Origin: Leuconostoc palmae
Lineage (GTDB): Bacteria > Bacillota > Bacilli > Lactobacillales > Lactobacillaceae
DNA length: 54,216 nucleotides
Assembly: GCF_019656075.1 (NCBI RefSeq)
Contig: NZ_BPKZ01000010.1
Coordinates: forward strand, 1-54,216
Reading direction: 5' to 3'
Shown: positions 28,917-36,399 of the stretch, piece after piece
How positions within the stretch are numbered: the stretch's first letter is position 1
Layout of the letters: every line of letters starts with the position of its first letter
The notes under the pieces: generated by a model
Database searches by the model: none
What the model saw: only the letters and a program-made list of their open reading frames with translations
What the model was told of the DNA's origin: nothing
Program-made: the position numbers and the translations under genes

Positions 28917-29543
28917 TTATTTTTCACCTATTACATCAACTACACGATCCGCAATATCTTGTACTTCTCGATAATTGTTAGGATATTTTTTATGTAATAA
29001 CGCAAGTTCTGTCATACTTATATGAATTGGTTCTTGTAAGACAATCCATGTCACGTTTTGACCCAAGGGAGGAGTTGTTAAAGATCCTACATAGCGATAA
29101 TAAGATCTGTTATCTGGTAACAACTCATTTAAACGTTCTGTGGGTATAGACCCTTCGTAGAGATCTTCTATTGTGCTATGATTATTTGCTAATGTTGATA
29201 CATCTGCAAAAGCTGCAACAACTAATACTCGATCTTCTTTCAGGAATACAAAATGTGACTCAGCATCATGCCTGTGTCCATCAATTAAATGTTCAGCGCC
29301 TTCGTGAAAATGAATTCGTTCTAATTGCCAAATTTCGTCATTTATCACTAGCGTTCCATTAGCTAAAAACTGTTCTCCAACCACTCTATCATCATAAGTC
29401 GTCGTTCCCTTAAAAGTAATTGATAAGTCGTTATTGCTGTCAATATGCACCACGTATTGTTGCTTGATATCAATTGGTGATTGTAATGGCGTTTCTCCAT
29501 CCTCATGCCATGATTCTTGCTGACTGTAATCTAAATGTTGCAT
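28917..29543 (-). CDS. Alpha-class carbonic anhydrase, apparently cytosolic
   Basis: A zinc enzyme for CO2/bicarbonate interconversion. Family hallmarks are QSPIDI near residue 21, the zinc-histidine pair in RIHFHEGAEH (about 77) with the third ligand in DAESHFVF, and the GSLTTPPLGQNVTWIVL segment. It has 208 residues. Unlike most bacterial alpha-class enzymes there is no signal peptide, so it should stay in the cytosol and supply bicarbonate for carboxylations. The third of three tandem ATG codons (29543) is chosen because GAGG lies 7 nt before it. Confidence 0.88.
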   Translation of the reverse strand: MQHLDYSQQESWHEDGETPLQSPIDIKQQYVVHIDSNNDLSITFKGTTTYDDRVVGEQFLANGTLVINDEIWQLERIHFHEGAEHLIDGHRHDAESHFVFLKEDRVLVVAAFADVSTLANNHSTIEDLYEGSIPTERLNELLPDNRSYYRYVGSLTTPPLGQNVTWIVLQEPIHISMTELALLHKKYPNNYREVQDIADRVVDVIGEK

Positions 29544-29677
29544 CATCATACCTCGTAAGATTTCTTTCTATTTTATCAAAAAATGAGTAAAGTATACCCA
29601 CAGAAAAAATAAGCAACCGCTAAGTTACTTATACTGTATAATTAAGGGTAAAGATTGAGAAAGAAAAGTGGTCTGTC

Positions 29678-30331
29678 ATGCAACTTGTAACTGCTGCTGA
29701 AATGCAAAAAATTGATAATTATACAATTGAAACTATTGGCATATCTCAGAATGTTTTGATTGAGCGTGCTGCCCTGTCCGTTATTGATGTTATTGGTGCT
29801 GGACATTATAATCTAGAACATATTTTAGTATTAGCTGGACTGGGAAACAATGGTGCAGACGGCACTGCCATAGCTCGTCTCTTATATACTCAAGGTTTTA
29901 ACGTTTCATTACAATTTGTTGGGAACTTATCAAAAGCAAAAGATAGTGTCCAAAAACAGCTAAACATTATTGAAAATTACGGTCTGGTTCGCGCAGAAAA
30001 AAGTGATTTTAATGAAGCGACCCTCATTATAGATGCTATTTTTGGTGTGGGATTAAATAATACTTTGCCAGAGGGACTTCAAAAAATGATTAAAGCAGCC
30101 AATCACATTGAAAAGACTGTTATAGCAGTTGATGTACCAACTGGTATTGATGCAACAACCGGCGAAGTGCGAGGCGCTGCCCTAAAAGCACATACAACCG
30201 TAACATTTGGCTACAACAAGGTAGGCTTAACACAGGGAACTGGTAGCCATCTTGCTGGTACTGTTATTGTGAAAGATATTGGTTTGTGCTTACCACCTGA
30301 TATCATTTTTTCCAATGAATCGACAAAATAA
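29678..30331 (+). CDS. nnrE: NAD(P)H-hydrate epimerase
   Basis: A 217-residue YjeF N-terminal domain protein that repairs hydrated NAD(P)H by epimerising the R form to the S form. Motifs are VTAAEMQKIDNYTIE at the start, VLAGLGNNGADGTAIARLL near residue 51 (nucleotide-binding Rossmann-like loop), LIIDAIFGVGLN and VAVDVPTGIDATTG near 148. The dehydratase domain often fused at the C-terminus is absent. A TATAAT lies at 29637-29642; the ribosome site is weak (AGTGGT). It is a single-gene unit. Confidence 0.9.
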   Translation: MQLVTAAEMQKIDNYTIETIGISQNVLIERAALSVIDVIGAGHYNLEHILVLAGLGNNGADGTAIARLLYTQGFNVSLQFVGNLSKAKDSVQKQLNIIENYGLVRAEKSDFNEATLIIDAIFGVGLNNTLPEGLQKMIKAANHIEKTVIAVDVPTGIDATTGEVRGAALKAHTTVTFGYNKVGLTQGTGSHLAGTVIVKDIGLCLPPDIIFSNESTK

Positions 30332-30364
30332 AAAAGCTATTGCCAATATAGGAATAGCTTTTTT
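30330..30364. terminator. Bidirectional terminator between nnrE and uppP
   Basis: Arms AAAAAAGCTATT/AATAGCTTTTTT serve both converging genes. Confidence 0.88.
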
Positions 30365-30372
30365 ATTTTGGC

Positions 30373-31221
30373 TTACATGTTAATGAGTCCTGTTACACCT
30401 AAAATTAAGAAAATAATACCTACAGCAATACGATACCAGCCAAAAGGCTTGAAATCATTGTTTTGTATATATCTCATCATCACTTTAATGGCAAACAATG
30501 CAACAACCCATGAAACAACAAAACCAATAAGCATTACAACTAGCTGTGCACCAGTGAAAGATCCACCCTTTGCCAAGAAAGATCCGACTTTAAGAATTGT
30601 AACACCAAACATAACAGGAATAGATAAGAAGAAAGAAAACTCAGCTGCCACAAAACGTGAAGCACCCAAAATAATAGCACCTAATATAGTCGCACCTGAA
30701 CGTGATGTACCTGGAACAAGTGACAGAAGTTGAAAGAAACCAATATACAATGCCATTTGAAATGTAATCTTGTTAACATCCGTCACACGTGGCGCAATAT
30801 TTTTCTGACGATTTTCAATTACAATAAACACAATACCATAAATAATTAATGTTGCGGAAACTACCCAAGGATTTAGCAAGTGTGCATCCATAAAATCATT
30901 CAGTAGAAAACCAAAGATAACAGCTGGTAAAACACCGACAATGACTTTAATCCACAAACGCCATGTTTGAAATTGTTCACGTGATGTCTTTCTTGATGAA
31001 AATGGATTTAATTTATGGAAGTAAAGTTGTATCACGGCAAAAATTGCGCCTAATTGAATAGCATAATCAAATACAGCCGTGAAACTTTTTGTCCAGACGC
31101 TGCCACTCGGAATATTCATTAACGCTTCTGCTAAAATAATGTGCCCTGTTGATGATACTGGCAAAAATTCTGTTATTCCTTCGACAATACCAATAATAAT
31201 GGACTTTATAAAATCAAACAT
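30373..31221 (-). CDS. uppP: Undecaprenyl-diphosphatase
   Basis: A 282-residue polytopic membrane phosphatase (BacA family) that regenerates undecaprenyl phosphate, the lipid carrier of cell-wall synthesis, and gives low-level bacitracin resistance. The active-site blocks are the GIVEGITEFLPVSSTGH region near residue 12 and LVPGTSRSGATI near 163. AAGG precedes the ATG. Confidence 0.95.
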   Translation of the reverse strand: MFDFIKSIIIGIVEGITEFLPVSSTGHIILAEALMNIPSGSVWTKSFTAVFDYAIQLGAIFAVIQLYFHKLNPFSSRKTSREQFQTWRLWIKVIVGVLPAVIFGFLLNDFMDAHLLNPWVVSATLIIYGIVFIVIENRQKNIAPRVTDVNKITFQMALYIGFFQLLSLVPGTSRSGATILGAIILGASRFVAAEFSFFLSIPVMFGVTILKVGSFLAKGGSFTGAQLVVMLIGFVVSWVVALFAIKVMMRYIQNNDFKPFGWYRIAVGIIFLILGVTGLINM

Positions 31222-31335
31222 ATGCCTTATGTCGTGTTCAAAACACGTTCCCTTCTAGTTAAACTTTCTTTATTCTATACTATATTGTATGGGTTTACTA
31301 CAGAACATCTATTTCGTATAAATTATTTTAAAGTA

Positions 31336-31364
31336 TTGCTTTTAAATAATCTACATGATACTAT
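31336..31364 (+). promoter_or_regulatory. Promoter of tRNA-Lys
   Basis: -35 TTGCTT (31336-31341) and -10 TACTAT (31359-31364) with a 17-bp spacer, about 32 nt before the tRNA. Confidence 0.6.
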
Positions 31365-31396
31365 ATTATATGTTGTTTCAATACAAATACTACTAT

Positions 31397-31469
31397 GGAC
31401 AGTTAGCTCAGTTGGTAGAGCAACGGACTCTTAATCCGTGGGTCCAGGGTTCGAGCCCCTGACTGTCCA
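31397..31469 (+). tRNA. tRNA-Lys (anticodon CTT)
   Basis: A 73-nt cloverleaf. The acceptor stem is GGACAGT/ACTGTCC with discriminator A. The anticodon stem is ACGGA/TCCGT with loop CTCTTAA, giving CTT. The T loop is TTCGAGC. CCA is not encoded. It is a single-gene unit. Confidence 0.96.
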
Positions 31470-31478
31470 CTTTCACTA

Positions 31479-31512
31479 ATCGTTAACTTATCAAATAAGT
31501 TAACGATTTTTT
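31479..31512 (+). terminator. Terminator of tRNA-Lys
   Basis: Perfect 13-bp arms (31479-31491/31495-31507, core CGTTAACTTAT) with a CAA loop, then T6. Confidence 0.9.
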
Positions 31513-31518
31513 GCATAT

Positions 31519-31554
31519 AAAAAAACTCGAACACAATAAATGTTCAAGTTTTTT
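31519..31554 (-). terminator. Terminator of the hemolysin III-like gene
   Basis: AT-rich arms AAAAAACTCGAACA/TGTTCAAGTTTTTT (one mismatch-type pair) overlapping the stop codon. Confidence 0.8.
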
Positions 31555-32191
31555 ATAAACTAATATAAATACTAGCAAACATAAGGCCTGCTCCGCCTAA
31601 AACAAACACATGCCAATAAACATGACCCATCGGTATTTTGGGTATTAAGTAAAAAACGGTTCCCGCTGAATACGTAAGGCCTCCTGCCAAGAGTAGCCAG
31701 AAAGCTGTATGAGACAAGACACCCCATAAGACGGGCATCGCCAAAATAATCAACCATCCCATAACAAGATAAATTGTCACAGCAACCCATGGCCATCGAC
31801 CCACAAAAAATAGATCGTAAACAAAGCCTGCAATTGTCATAGCCAATATGGCTCCCCATATTGCCCAACCAATCCATCCTTTTAATAATAACCACGTATA
31901 AGGCGTGTAGCTGCCTAGAATTACCAAATAAATACCAGCGTGGTCAAAAAATTGAAAAATTTTGGCAGCTGGTGTGAAAATCAGCGAATGAAACAGCGTT
32001 GAAGCAAGAAGAAAGAAACCTACTGTACCAACATAGATTGCAATCGCTGTCACTTCAAAGGCTGTCACTGGCTGACGTAGAATATGAATAATCAAGGCAA
32101 TACTAGCTAGTACAGCTAAAAAAAATCCCAGACCATGAGTCACAGCATTTAATATTTCGTAAACAATATGATAACGTTTTGATCGTTGCAT
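31553..32191 (-). CDS. Hemolysin III/TrhA family membrane protein (PAQR superfamily)
   Basis: A 212-residue protein with seven predicted membrane segments. It has the family's conserved NAVTHGLGFFLA (residue 15), STLFHSL (about 64), FFDHAGIYLVILGSYTPYT (about 81) and a late GHVYWHVFVLGGA block. The His/Asp/Ser residues form a metal site like that of adiponectin-receptor relatives. It probably tunes membrane energetics or lipids; toxin activity is doubtful. GGAGACAA precedes the ATG. Confidence 0.9.
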   Translation of the reverse strand: MQRSKRYHIVYEILNAVTHGLGFFLAVLASIALIIHILRQPVTAFEVTAIAIYVGTVGFFLLASTLFHSLIFTPAAKIFQFFDHAGIYLVILGSYTPYTWLLLKGWIGWAIWGAILAMTIAGFVYDLFFVGRWPWVAVTIYLVMGWLIILAMPVLWGVLSHTAFWLLLAGGLTYSAGTVFYLIPKIPMGHVYWHVFVLGGAGLMFASIYISL

Positions 32192-32271
32192 TTGGTTTGT
32201 CTCCGTGTTTAGATGGTATACCCATTATACCATTTTGACAACAAGCTCAATTACTTGAAATGACAGCTATT

Positions 32272-33153
32272 TTATACCAACGTCTCCCAATCTCGTGACC
32301 ATAAAAGTCCCATGGCACCATCACCAGTGTGTACGCCAATATAAGCACCAATTTTACCGCGTTCAAAAATCACCGTTGGATATTCCGCTTGTAAATCTTT
32401 AAGCCATTTGTCACCCAACTTGGCATTATTACCATCAATCACAAAGGCACGTACTGGATATTCGACTTGAGATAAATATTGATTTAATGCTGATTTAATT
32501 TCTTTTAGGGCACCACTCATTTTACGAGCTTTCGCCACTGCACCAATTTTACCTTCCCCCTGAATGTCCATGGATAAGATAGGTTTAATATTGAGCAGGC
32601 CACCCACTAGTGCTGCACCACGTGATAGACGTCCTGTTCTTTGTAAATGAGAAATATCATTAACTACAAACCGCACATCAAAAGTATCTCTTAGCGTAGC
32701 CAGTGATTGCCAAATTTGATCAAGTGATTTACCACTTTCACTCATTTTTGCAGCCATAACTGCCTGAATCCCTGAACCGATAACAGCAAATTTCGAATCC
32801 CATACTCTGACATCCGCCATACCTTCATAATTGGATGCAACGGCCTGGGCCGTTTGGTAAGCCCCAGATATACCTGACGAAATAGGTACAATAAGTGCTG
32901 CATCATAACCAGCAATTTTAGCATTATTTAGCGCTTCTTCCCAGTCGCCAGGCGCTGGTTGAGAAGTCGAAGCAACAATACCGTTTTCTTTCATCATTTT
33001 CACAAGCTGCCCAAGATCTTGAATATCCACAGACTCTTTATACACTTCATCCCCAAAAATAATAGGATCATTAACTTGAAAAATGTGATAGCGATTGCGT
33101 AAAGTCGTTGGAATGGTTGATGCCGAATCACTTATCACTGCTATTTTTGTCAT
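32272..33153 (-). CDS. DegV family fatty-acid-binding protein
   Basis: A 293-residue protein of the DegV/FakB family, which binds a fatty acid and presents it to the kinase FakA. The opening IAVISDSASTIP and TSQPAPGDWEEAL near residue 60 line the ligand pocket. VPISSGISGAYQTAQ (about 95) and the C-terminal GVHTGDGAMGLLWSRDW complete the pattern. GGAG precedes the ATG. FakA is not in the window. Confidence 0.9.
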   Translation of the reverse strand: MTKIAVISDSASTIPTTLRNRYHIFQVNDPIIFGDEVYKESVDIQDLGQLVKMMKENGIVASTSQPAPGDWEEALNNAKIAGYDAALIVPISSGISGAYQTAQAVASNYEGMADVRVWDSKFAVIGSGIQAVMAAKMSESGKSLDQIWQSLATLRDTFDVRFVVNDISHLQRTGRLSRGAALVGGLLNIKPILSMDIQGEGKIGAVAKARKMSGALKEIKSALNQYLSQVEYPVRAFVIDGNNAKLGDKWLKDLQAEYPTVIFERGKIGAYIGVHTGDGAMGLLWSRDWETLV

Positions 33154-33186
33154 TCGTTGTCTCCGTTGATTTCTATAGTAATTTGG

Positions 33187-33525
33187 TTATAGTAGATTCC
33201 CGAATTGCATGCCAATCCAGAAAAATAAAAAACCACTTAAAATTTGAACTAATAAATAAATGCTCTGTTTAATCAAATGATACTCTGAGCTTTGTGTCAT
33301 CATCGTACTAAATGTCGTAAAACTACCAATTAACCCTATGCTAAACACACCATTCATTGCATGTAACTGATGCAAAGCCAAGAGCATCCCCATTAAAAAA
33401 GAACCACAAACATTAATCAACCAGACTGCTGTCAGATATTGGTTGTTAAATTTCCAGTAACTGATGATGGCATATCTTACTAGGGTTGCTATAGCTGATA
33501 GCACAAAAACACTGACTATAATCAT
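33187..33525 (-). CDS. crcB: Fluoride channel FluC/CrcB, second subunit
   Basis: A 112-residue, four-helix membrane protein. It has the NVCGSFLMGMLLAL-like block (NVCGSFLMG near residue 39) and GLIGSFTTFSTMM, the Phe/Thr fluoride-path motif. The ATG overlaps the first subunit's stop (ATGA). Two tandem FluC genes usually give a heterodimeric fluoride exporter. Confidence 0.92.
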   Translation of the reverse strand: MIIVSVFVLSAIATLVRYAIISYWKFNNQYLTAVWLINVCGSFLMGMLLALHQLHAMNGVFSIGLIGSFTTFSTMMTQSSEYHLIKQSIYLLVQILSGFLFFWIGMQFGNLL

Positions 33526-33926
33526 TTCGCATACCTATTCCTATACAAGTAACGTCCCAAATTGTGTCCGCACTTAACCACTAATATCCCACCAATAATT
33601 GTAACCATAAGATATGGAAACGCATTCATTGGTCTACATAATTGTATCTCGTAAAATTCAAGCATCATGGTACTGAAAGTTGTGAAACCACCAATAACGC
33701 CGGTTCCTAAAAATGATTTCAACAGTATGGTTCTTTGACTGGTATAAGGTAGAAATGTACCCAAAAAAGCTAATAAAAATGCCCCTGTTAAATTAATCCC
33801 CACCGTTGTTATCGGCCAGTGCCCAACAACAGGCATTAATCCCAAAGTAAATCGTAAACTTCCACCAATACCACCACCTAGCATCACCAGATATAATTCG
33901 ATTATTTTGTTTCTCTCACTTTGCAT
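33522..33926 (-). CDS. crcB: Fluoride channel FluC/CrcB, first subunit
   Basis: A 134-residue, four-helix membrane protein. The blocks are LGGGIGGSLRFTLG near residue 15, GINLTGAFLLAFLGT and GTGVIGGFTTFSTMMLEF. The start at 33926 is supported by a good promoter whose -10 ends 7 nt upstream. There is no Shine-Dalgarno, so the transcript is probably leaderless, which also leaves no room for a fluoride riboswitch. It is followed in an ATGA overlap by the second subunit. Confidence 0.9.
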   Translation of the reverse strand: MQSERNKIIELYLVMLGGGIGGSLRFTLGLMPVVGHWPITTVGINLTGAFLLAFLGTFLPYTSQRTILLKSFLGTGVIGGFTTFSTMMLEFYEIQLCRPMNAFPYLMVTIIGGILVVKCGHNLGRYLYRNRYAK

Positions 33927-33933
33927 AAGTATT

Positions 33934-33962
33934 ATTTTAGCAATTTTAATATTTATTAGCAA
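33934..33962 (-). promoter_or_regulatory. Promoter of the fluoride channel operon (leaderless arrangement)
   Basis: -35 TTGCTA (33957-33962), 17-bp spacer, -10 TAAAAT (33934-33939), then 7 nt to the ATG. Confidence 0.65.
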
Positions 33963-33984
33963 AATTATCAATCGAATTCGTATA

Positions 33985-34014
33985 AAAAACAGCTTGCCAG
34001 ACCAAGCTGTTTTT
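33985..34014 (-). terminator. Terminator of the flavoprotein gene
   Basis: 12-bp arms AAAAACAGCTTG/CAAGCTGTTTTT with a 6-nt loop. Confidence 0.9.
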
Positions 34015-34017
34015 ACC

Positions 34018-35412
34018 TCATAATTTTAAAATAAATTTTGCAACCTGTTTTCCTGACTGACGGCCAAAAACAACTGTTTCCGCTAATGAGTTTCCCCCGA
34101 TTCGATTATCACCGTGAAGTCCACCGGTCACTTCTCCGGCAGCATATAGGCCTTTTATAGGTGCATTATCTTTATTTAGCACCTCGGTTTTAGAATTAAT
34201 GCTAATCCCTCCCATGGTGTAGTGAATTGCCGGCTTAATATGAATAGCATAGTATGGGGCTTGCGTGATGCCTCGCGGCATACCTGTTTGACGTCCAAAG
34301 GCAGTATCTAATCCTTGTTTTTGATAATCATTCCAGTCTGTTATTGTTCTAGATAATGACTCAGCATTGAGGTTTGCTTCTTTTGCAAGACCAGAAATTG
34401 TACTAGCTTCAGTGACTAACCCGACTGCGTGGTAAAAGTTGATAGCTGGGAAAGCATCTCTAATCGATTGGTCAAAAATCAATGTTGCACCATCTTCATC
34501 CAGTGCATCTATCGCTGCCGTCACTTGATCTCTTGTCGTCATCTCATTGACAAAACGGCACCCTTTCTGATCAACTAGTATTGCACCCTCTCCTCTAACG
34601 CCTTCACCAATCAAATAAACATGATCCGTATCTTGTTGAACTGTCGGATGAACCTGAATCTTTGCCATGTCAACTAATTTTGCGCCTACTTCAGTTGCCA
34701 ACATCATGCCATCACCAGTTGCTCCTGGATGGTTAGTCGTTTTAAGATGAACAAGTTCAGGCCTATATTCTTGTAACATCGACTTATTTTGTGAAAACCC
34801 TCCAGTTGCAATTAAAATTGCTTTAGTCGAAATTTCAAATGACATTTCCTTATTTGTGGTCAGCTTGATCCCAGTTACGCTATGATTATCTGTAATTAGA
34901 GAAACAACACGTGTGTCATTAAACAATGGAATATTTTTCTCCAATAGTTGTTTTTGCAGTCCTCTTACTAAATAACTACCCACAGCTGATTTATCACCAG
35001 GTCGATGTGCGCGTCGTTCTGACATCCCACCTGTTGAAGTGATATCTGTTAATTTAATTTGATGTTTATCTAGCCAATTAATCGCTGATTCTACATGCGT
35101 GACAAAATAACTTAATAAAGCCTTATTATTGGTACCACCGCCACCGTTCAAAGTATCTTCATAAAAAGATTCTTGAGAATCGACAATCCCATGTTCTAAT
35201 TGGACAGATGTTTCTACGGCATTCATGCCAGATGATGCACGGTTTGAATTGCCACCCAGCACGCTCTGCTTTTCAACAATTGCTACGTCTAAGCCTAATT
35301 CTTGAGCTTGAATAGCTGCTGTCATGCCTGCAATACCAGAGCCAATCACAACAAAATCATAAGCTGATTTTATATCATCAATATTATTGGTAGGAAATAT
35401 AAATTTAGACAT
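34018..35412 (-). CDS. FAD-dependent fumarate reductase/flavocytochrome c-like flavoprotein
   Basis: A 464-residue soluble flavoprotein. The dinucleotide fold FVVIGSGIAGMTAAIQA lies near residue 21, followed by EKQSVLGGNSNRASSGMNA. The active-site region shows GGMSERRAHRPGDKSAVG (about 126), HPTVQQDTDHVYLIGEGVRGEGAI (about 251) and IHYTMGGISIN near 395. The end AAGEVTGGLHGDNRIGGNSL is standard. It has no FMN-binding or heme domain and no signal peptide, so it probably uses NADH or another cytosolic donor to reduce fumarate or a related enoate. AAGGAG precedes the ATG. Confidence 0.88.
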   Translation of the reverse strand: MSKFIFPTNNIDDIKSAYDFVVIGSGIAGMTAAIQAQELGLDVAIVEKQSVLGGNSNRASSGMNAVETSVQLEHGIVDSQESFYEDTLNGGGGTNNKALLSYFVTHVESAINWLDKHQIKLTDITSTGGMSERRAHRPGDKSAVGSYLVRGLQKQLLEKNIPLFNDTRVVSLITDNHSVTGIKLTTNKEMSFEISTKAILIATGGFSQNKSMLQEYRPELVHLKTTNHPGATGDGMMLATEVGAKLVDMAKIQVHPTVQQDTDHVYLIGEGVRGEGAILVDQKGCRFVNEMTTRDQVTAAIDALDEDGATLIFDQSIRDAFPAINFYHAVGLVTEASTISGLAKEANLNAESLSRTITDWNDYQKQGLDTAFGRQTGMPRGITQAPYYAIHIKPAIHYTMGGISINSKTEVLNKDNAPIKGLYAAGEVTGGLHGDNRIGGNSLAETVVFGRQSGKQVAKFILKL

Positions 35413-35529
35413 GCGGCTCCACTCCTTTTTATGTTACAATTCCATGACAAAAAACCAATAAGGTTGCATTGTTTCCTTTTTTAACTTATATATTATTTCA
35501 CAAATTATAACATAATTTATATTCATTAA

Positions 35530-36072
35530 TTTATTTTTGGGGGTCATTGTTTACAACCACCAGACAAATTCCTCAATCCAAATGATTCAATTATTTCTGG
35601 AAGTACGACAACCACTACGCCTACTAAGCCTGTTCTTAAATTTGCTAATGTGCCTACTAACTTGCCCTTTAACACGGTTAGTCTTGGTACTAGTCAGGGT
35701 GGCTATGTTACCGCAACGCGCCAAGATCCCAACTGGGGAATGGACATTTATGACAATCGAAATAATGGTAAAGGCGGTAACTGGTCTGTTAGCGCCAATC
35801 TTGTTTCTGATAAGATGACAGGCAATAATGGTCACACATTGACTACACCAATTATTTTTAAAGACGCCAATTCAACATCGAGTGTTTTAAGTACAAAAGC
35901 ACCCGTAACTATTTTTTCTAACTACTCTATCTCTTCTAATTCTAATTATATTAGACATGTTCAATTTAATGACCCTAATACAGGTCTGCTTATTCGTGCA
36001 CTTACTTCGGAGATTTATACTAATGAAAATTATTCAGGAATTATTAACTTCACGTTGAATAATGTACCTTAA
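35530..36072 (+). pseudogene. 5'-truncated WxL-domain surface protein
   Basis: The frame is open from 35530 but has no signal peptide and no credible start; recognisable sequence begins about 35551. It carries a proline/threonine linker, then a WxL cell-wall-binding domain. FANVPTNLPFNTV and WGMDIYDNR are present, followed by GNWSVSANLV and the final NYSGIINFTLNNVP, the usual closing beta strand. The second WxL motif has lost its Trp (INFTL instead of the usual TWTL). Upstream sequence gives no start in frame. I read this as the remnant of a small secreted WxL protein that lost its 5' end. No partner DUF916 gene is nearby. Confidence 0.75.
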
Positions 36073-36113
36073 TACAAAATTCTCTCTTTTTAAATTATAT
36101 GAAAATTAGCCTA

Positions 36114-36142
36114 TTGACAACTCATCAAATTCTTAGTATTCT
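36114..36142 (+). promoter_or_regulatory. Promoter of the trpXYZ operon
   Basis: A perfect -35 TTGACA (36114-36119), a 17-bp spacer and -10 TATTCT (36137-36142). Transcription should start near 36149, ahead of the leader peptide. Confidence 0.8.
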
Positions 36143-36170
36143 TATCTTACAGTCAACTTGGAGAAAAGTT

Positions 36171-36218
36171 ATGCAAAATACACTATTACAATTGAATAAT
36201 GCCTGGTGGCGTCGGTAA
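36171..36218 (+). CDS. Tryptophan leader peptide
   Basis: A 15-residue ORF, MQNTLLQLNNAWWRR, with GGAGA 6-7 nt upstream. Tandem UGG codons at 36204-36209 are followed by two Arg codons and UAA, all just before a series of inverted repeats and a terminator. This is the layout of a trp-type attenuation leader. Tryptophan is otherwise rare, so two adjacent UGG codons in a 15-codon ORF in front of a tryptophan transporter are unlikely by chance. Confidence 0.85.
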   Translation: MQNTLLQLNNAWWRR

Positions 36219-36378
36219 TCAGCTTTTCATTTTGATGGATAAAGCTGATGTTTAAAACATTTGTTTTATCCATACCGACGTATTTTGTCTAGCACCTCAG
36301 TCTGTATGGAAATAAGCCATGCAGACTTTTCTTTTGACCTTGGAGAGCACTGTATGGCTGTCTAAGGTCAATTTTTTT
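36210..36378 (+). promoter_or_regulatory. Transcription attenuator of trpXYZ
   Basis: Competing helices, all read from the sequence. Outer stem: 36210-36217 with 36273-36280 (CGTCGGTA/TACCGACG). Hairpin A: 36218-36226 with 36241-36249. Hairpin B: 36235-36243 with 36265-36273. Helix 2:3: 36269-36279 with 36300-36310 (one mismatch). Helix 3:4: 36299-36309 with 36317-36327. Helix 4:5: 36315-36324 with 36350-36359. Terminator: 36334-36348 with 36357-36371, then T7. A ribosome stalled at the UGG pair covers the outer stem but leaves hairpin A. That frees segment 2 to pair with 3 and segment 4 to pair with 5, which breaks the terminator. A ribosome at the stop codon blocks A, lets B form and restores termination. 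Confidence 0.8.
36334..36378 (+). terminator. Regulated terminator upstream of trpX
   Basis: 15-nt arms beginning TTGACCTT and ending AAGGTCAA (one internal mismatch, one G-U) with an 8-nt loop, then T7. It sits between the leader peptide and trpX, so it can only be regulatory. Confidence 0.9.
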
Positions 36379-36399
36379 GAAAAACGGGAGAATTTTATT

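Noticed and set aside
33934-33971. Fluoride riboswitch before crcB
   Set aside because: The promoter -10 ends 7 nt before the ATG, leaving no leader in which an aptamer could fold.
36143-36378. T-box riboswitch for the trp transporter
   Set aside because: There are only about 55 nt between transcription start and the first helix, no stem I with a specifier loop, and no AGGGTGG-type T-box; the translated UGG-UGG ORF explains the leader better.
36319-36399. Longer TrpX starting at 36319
   Set aside because: The extension is encoded by the terminator and loop, has no ribosome site, and precedes the normal membrane-anchor start.
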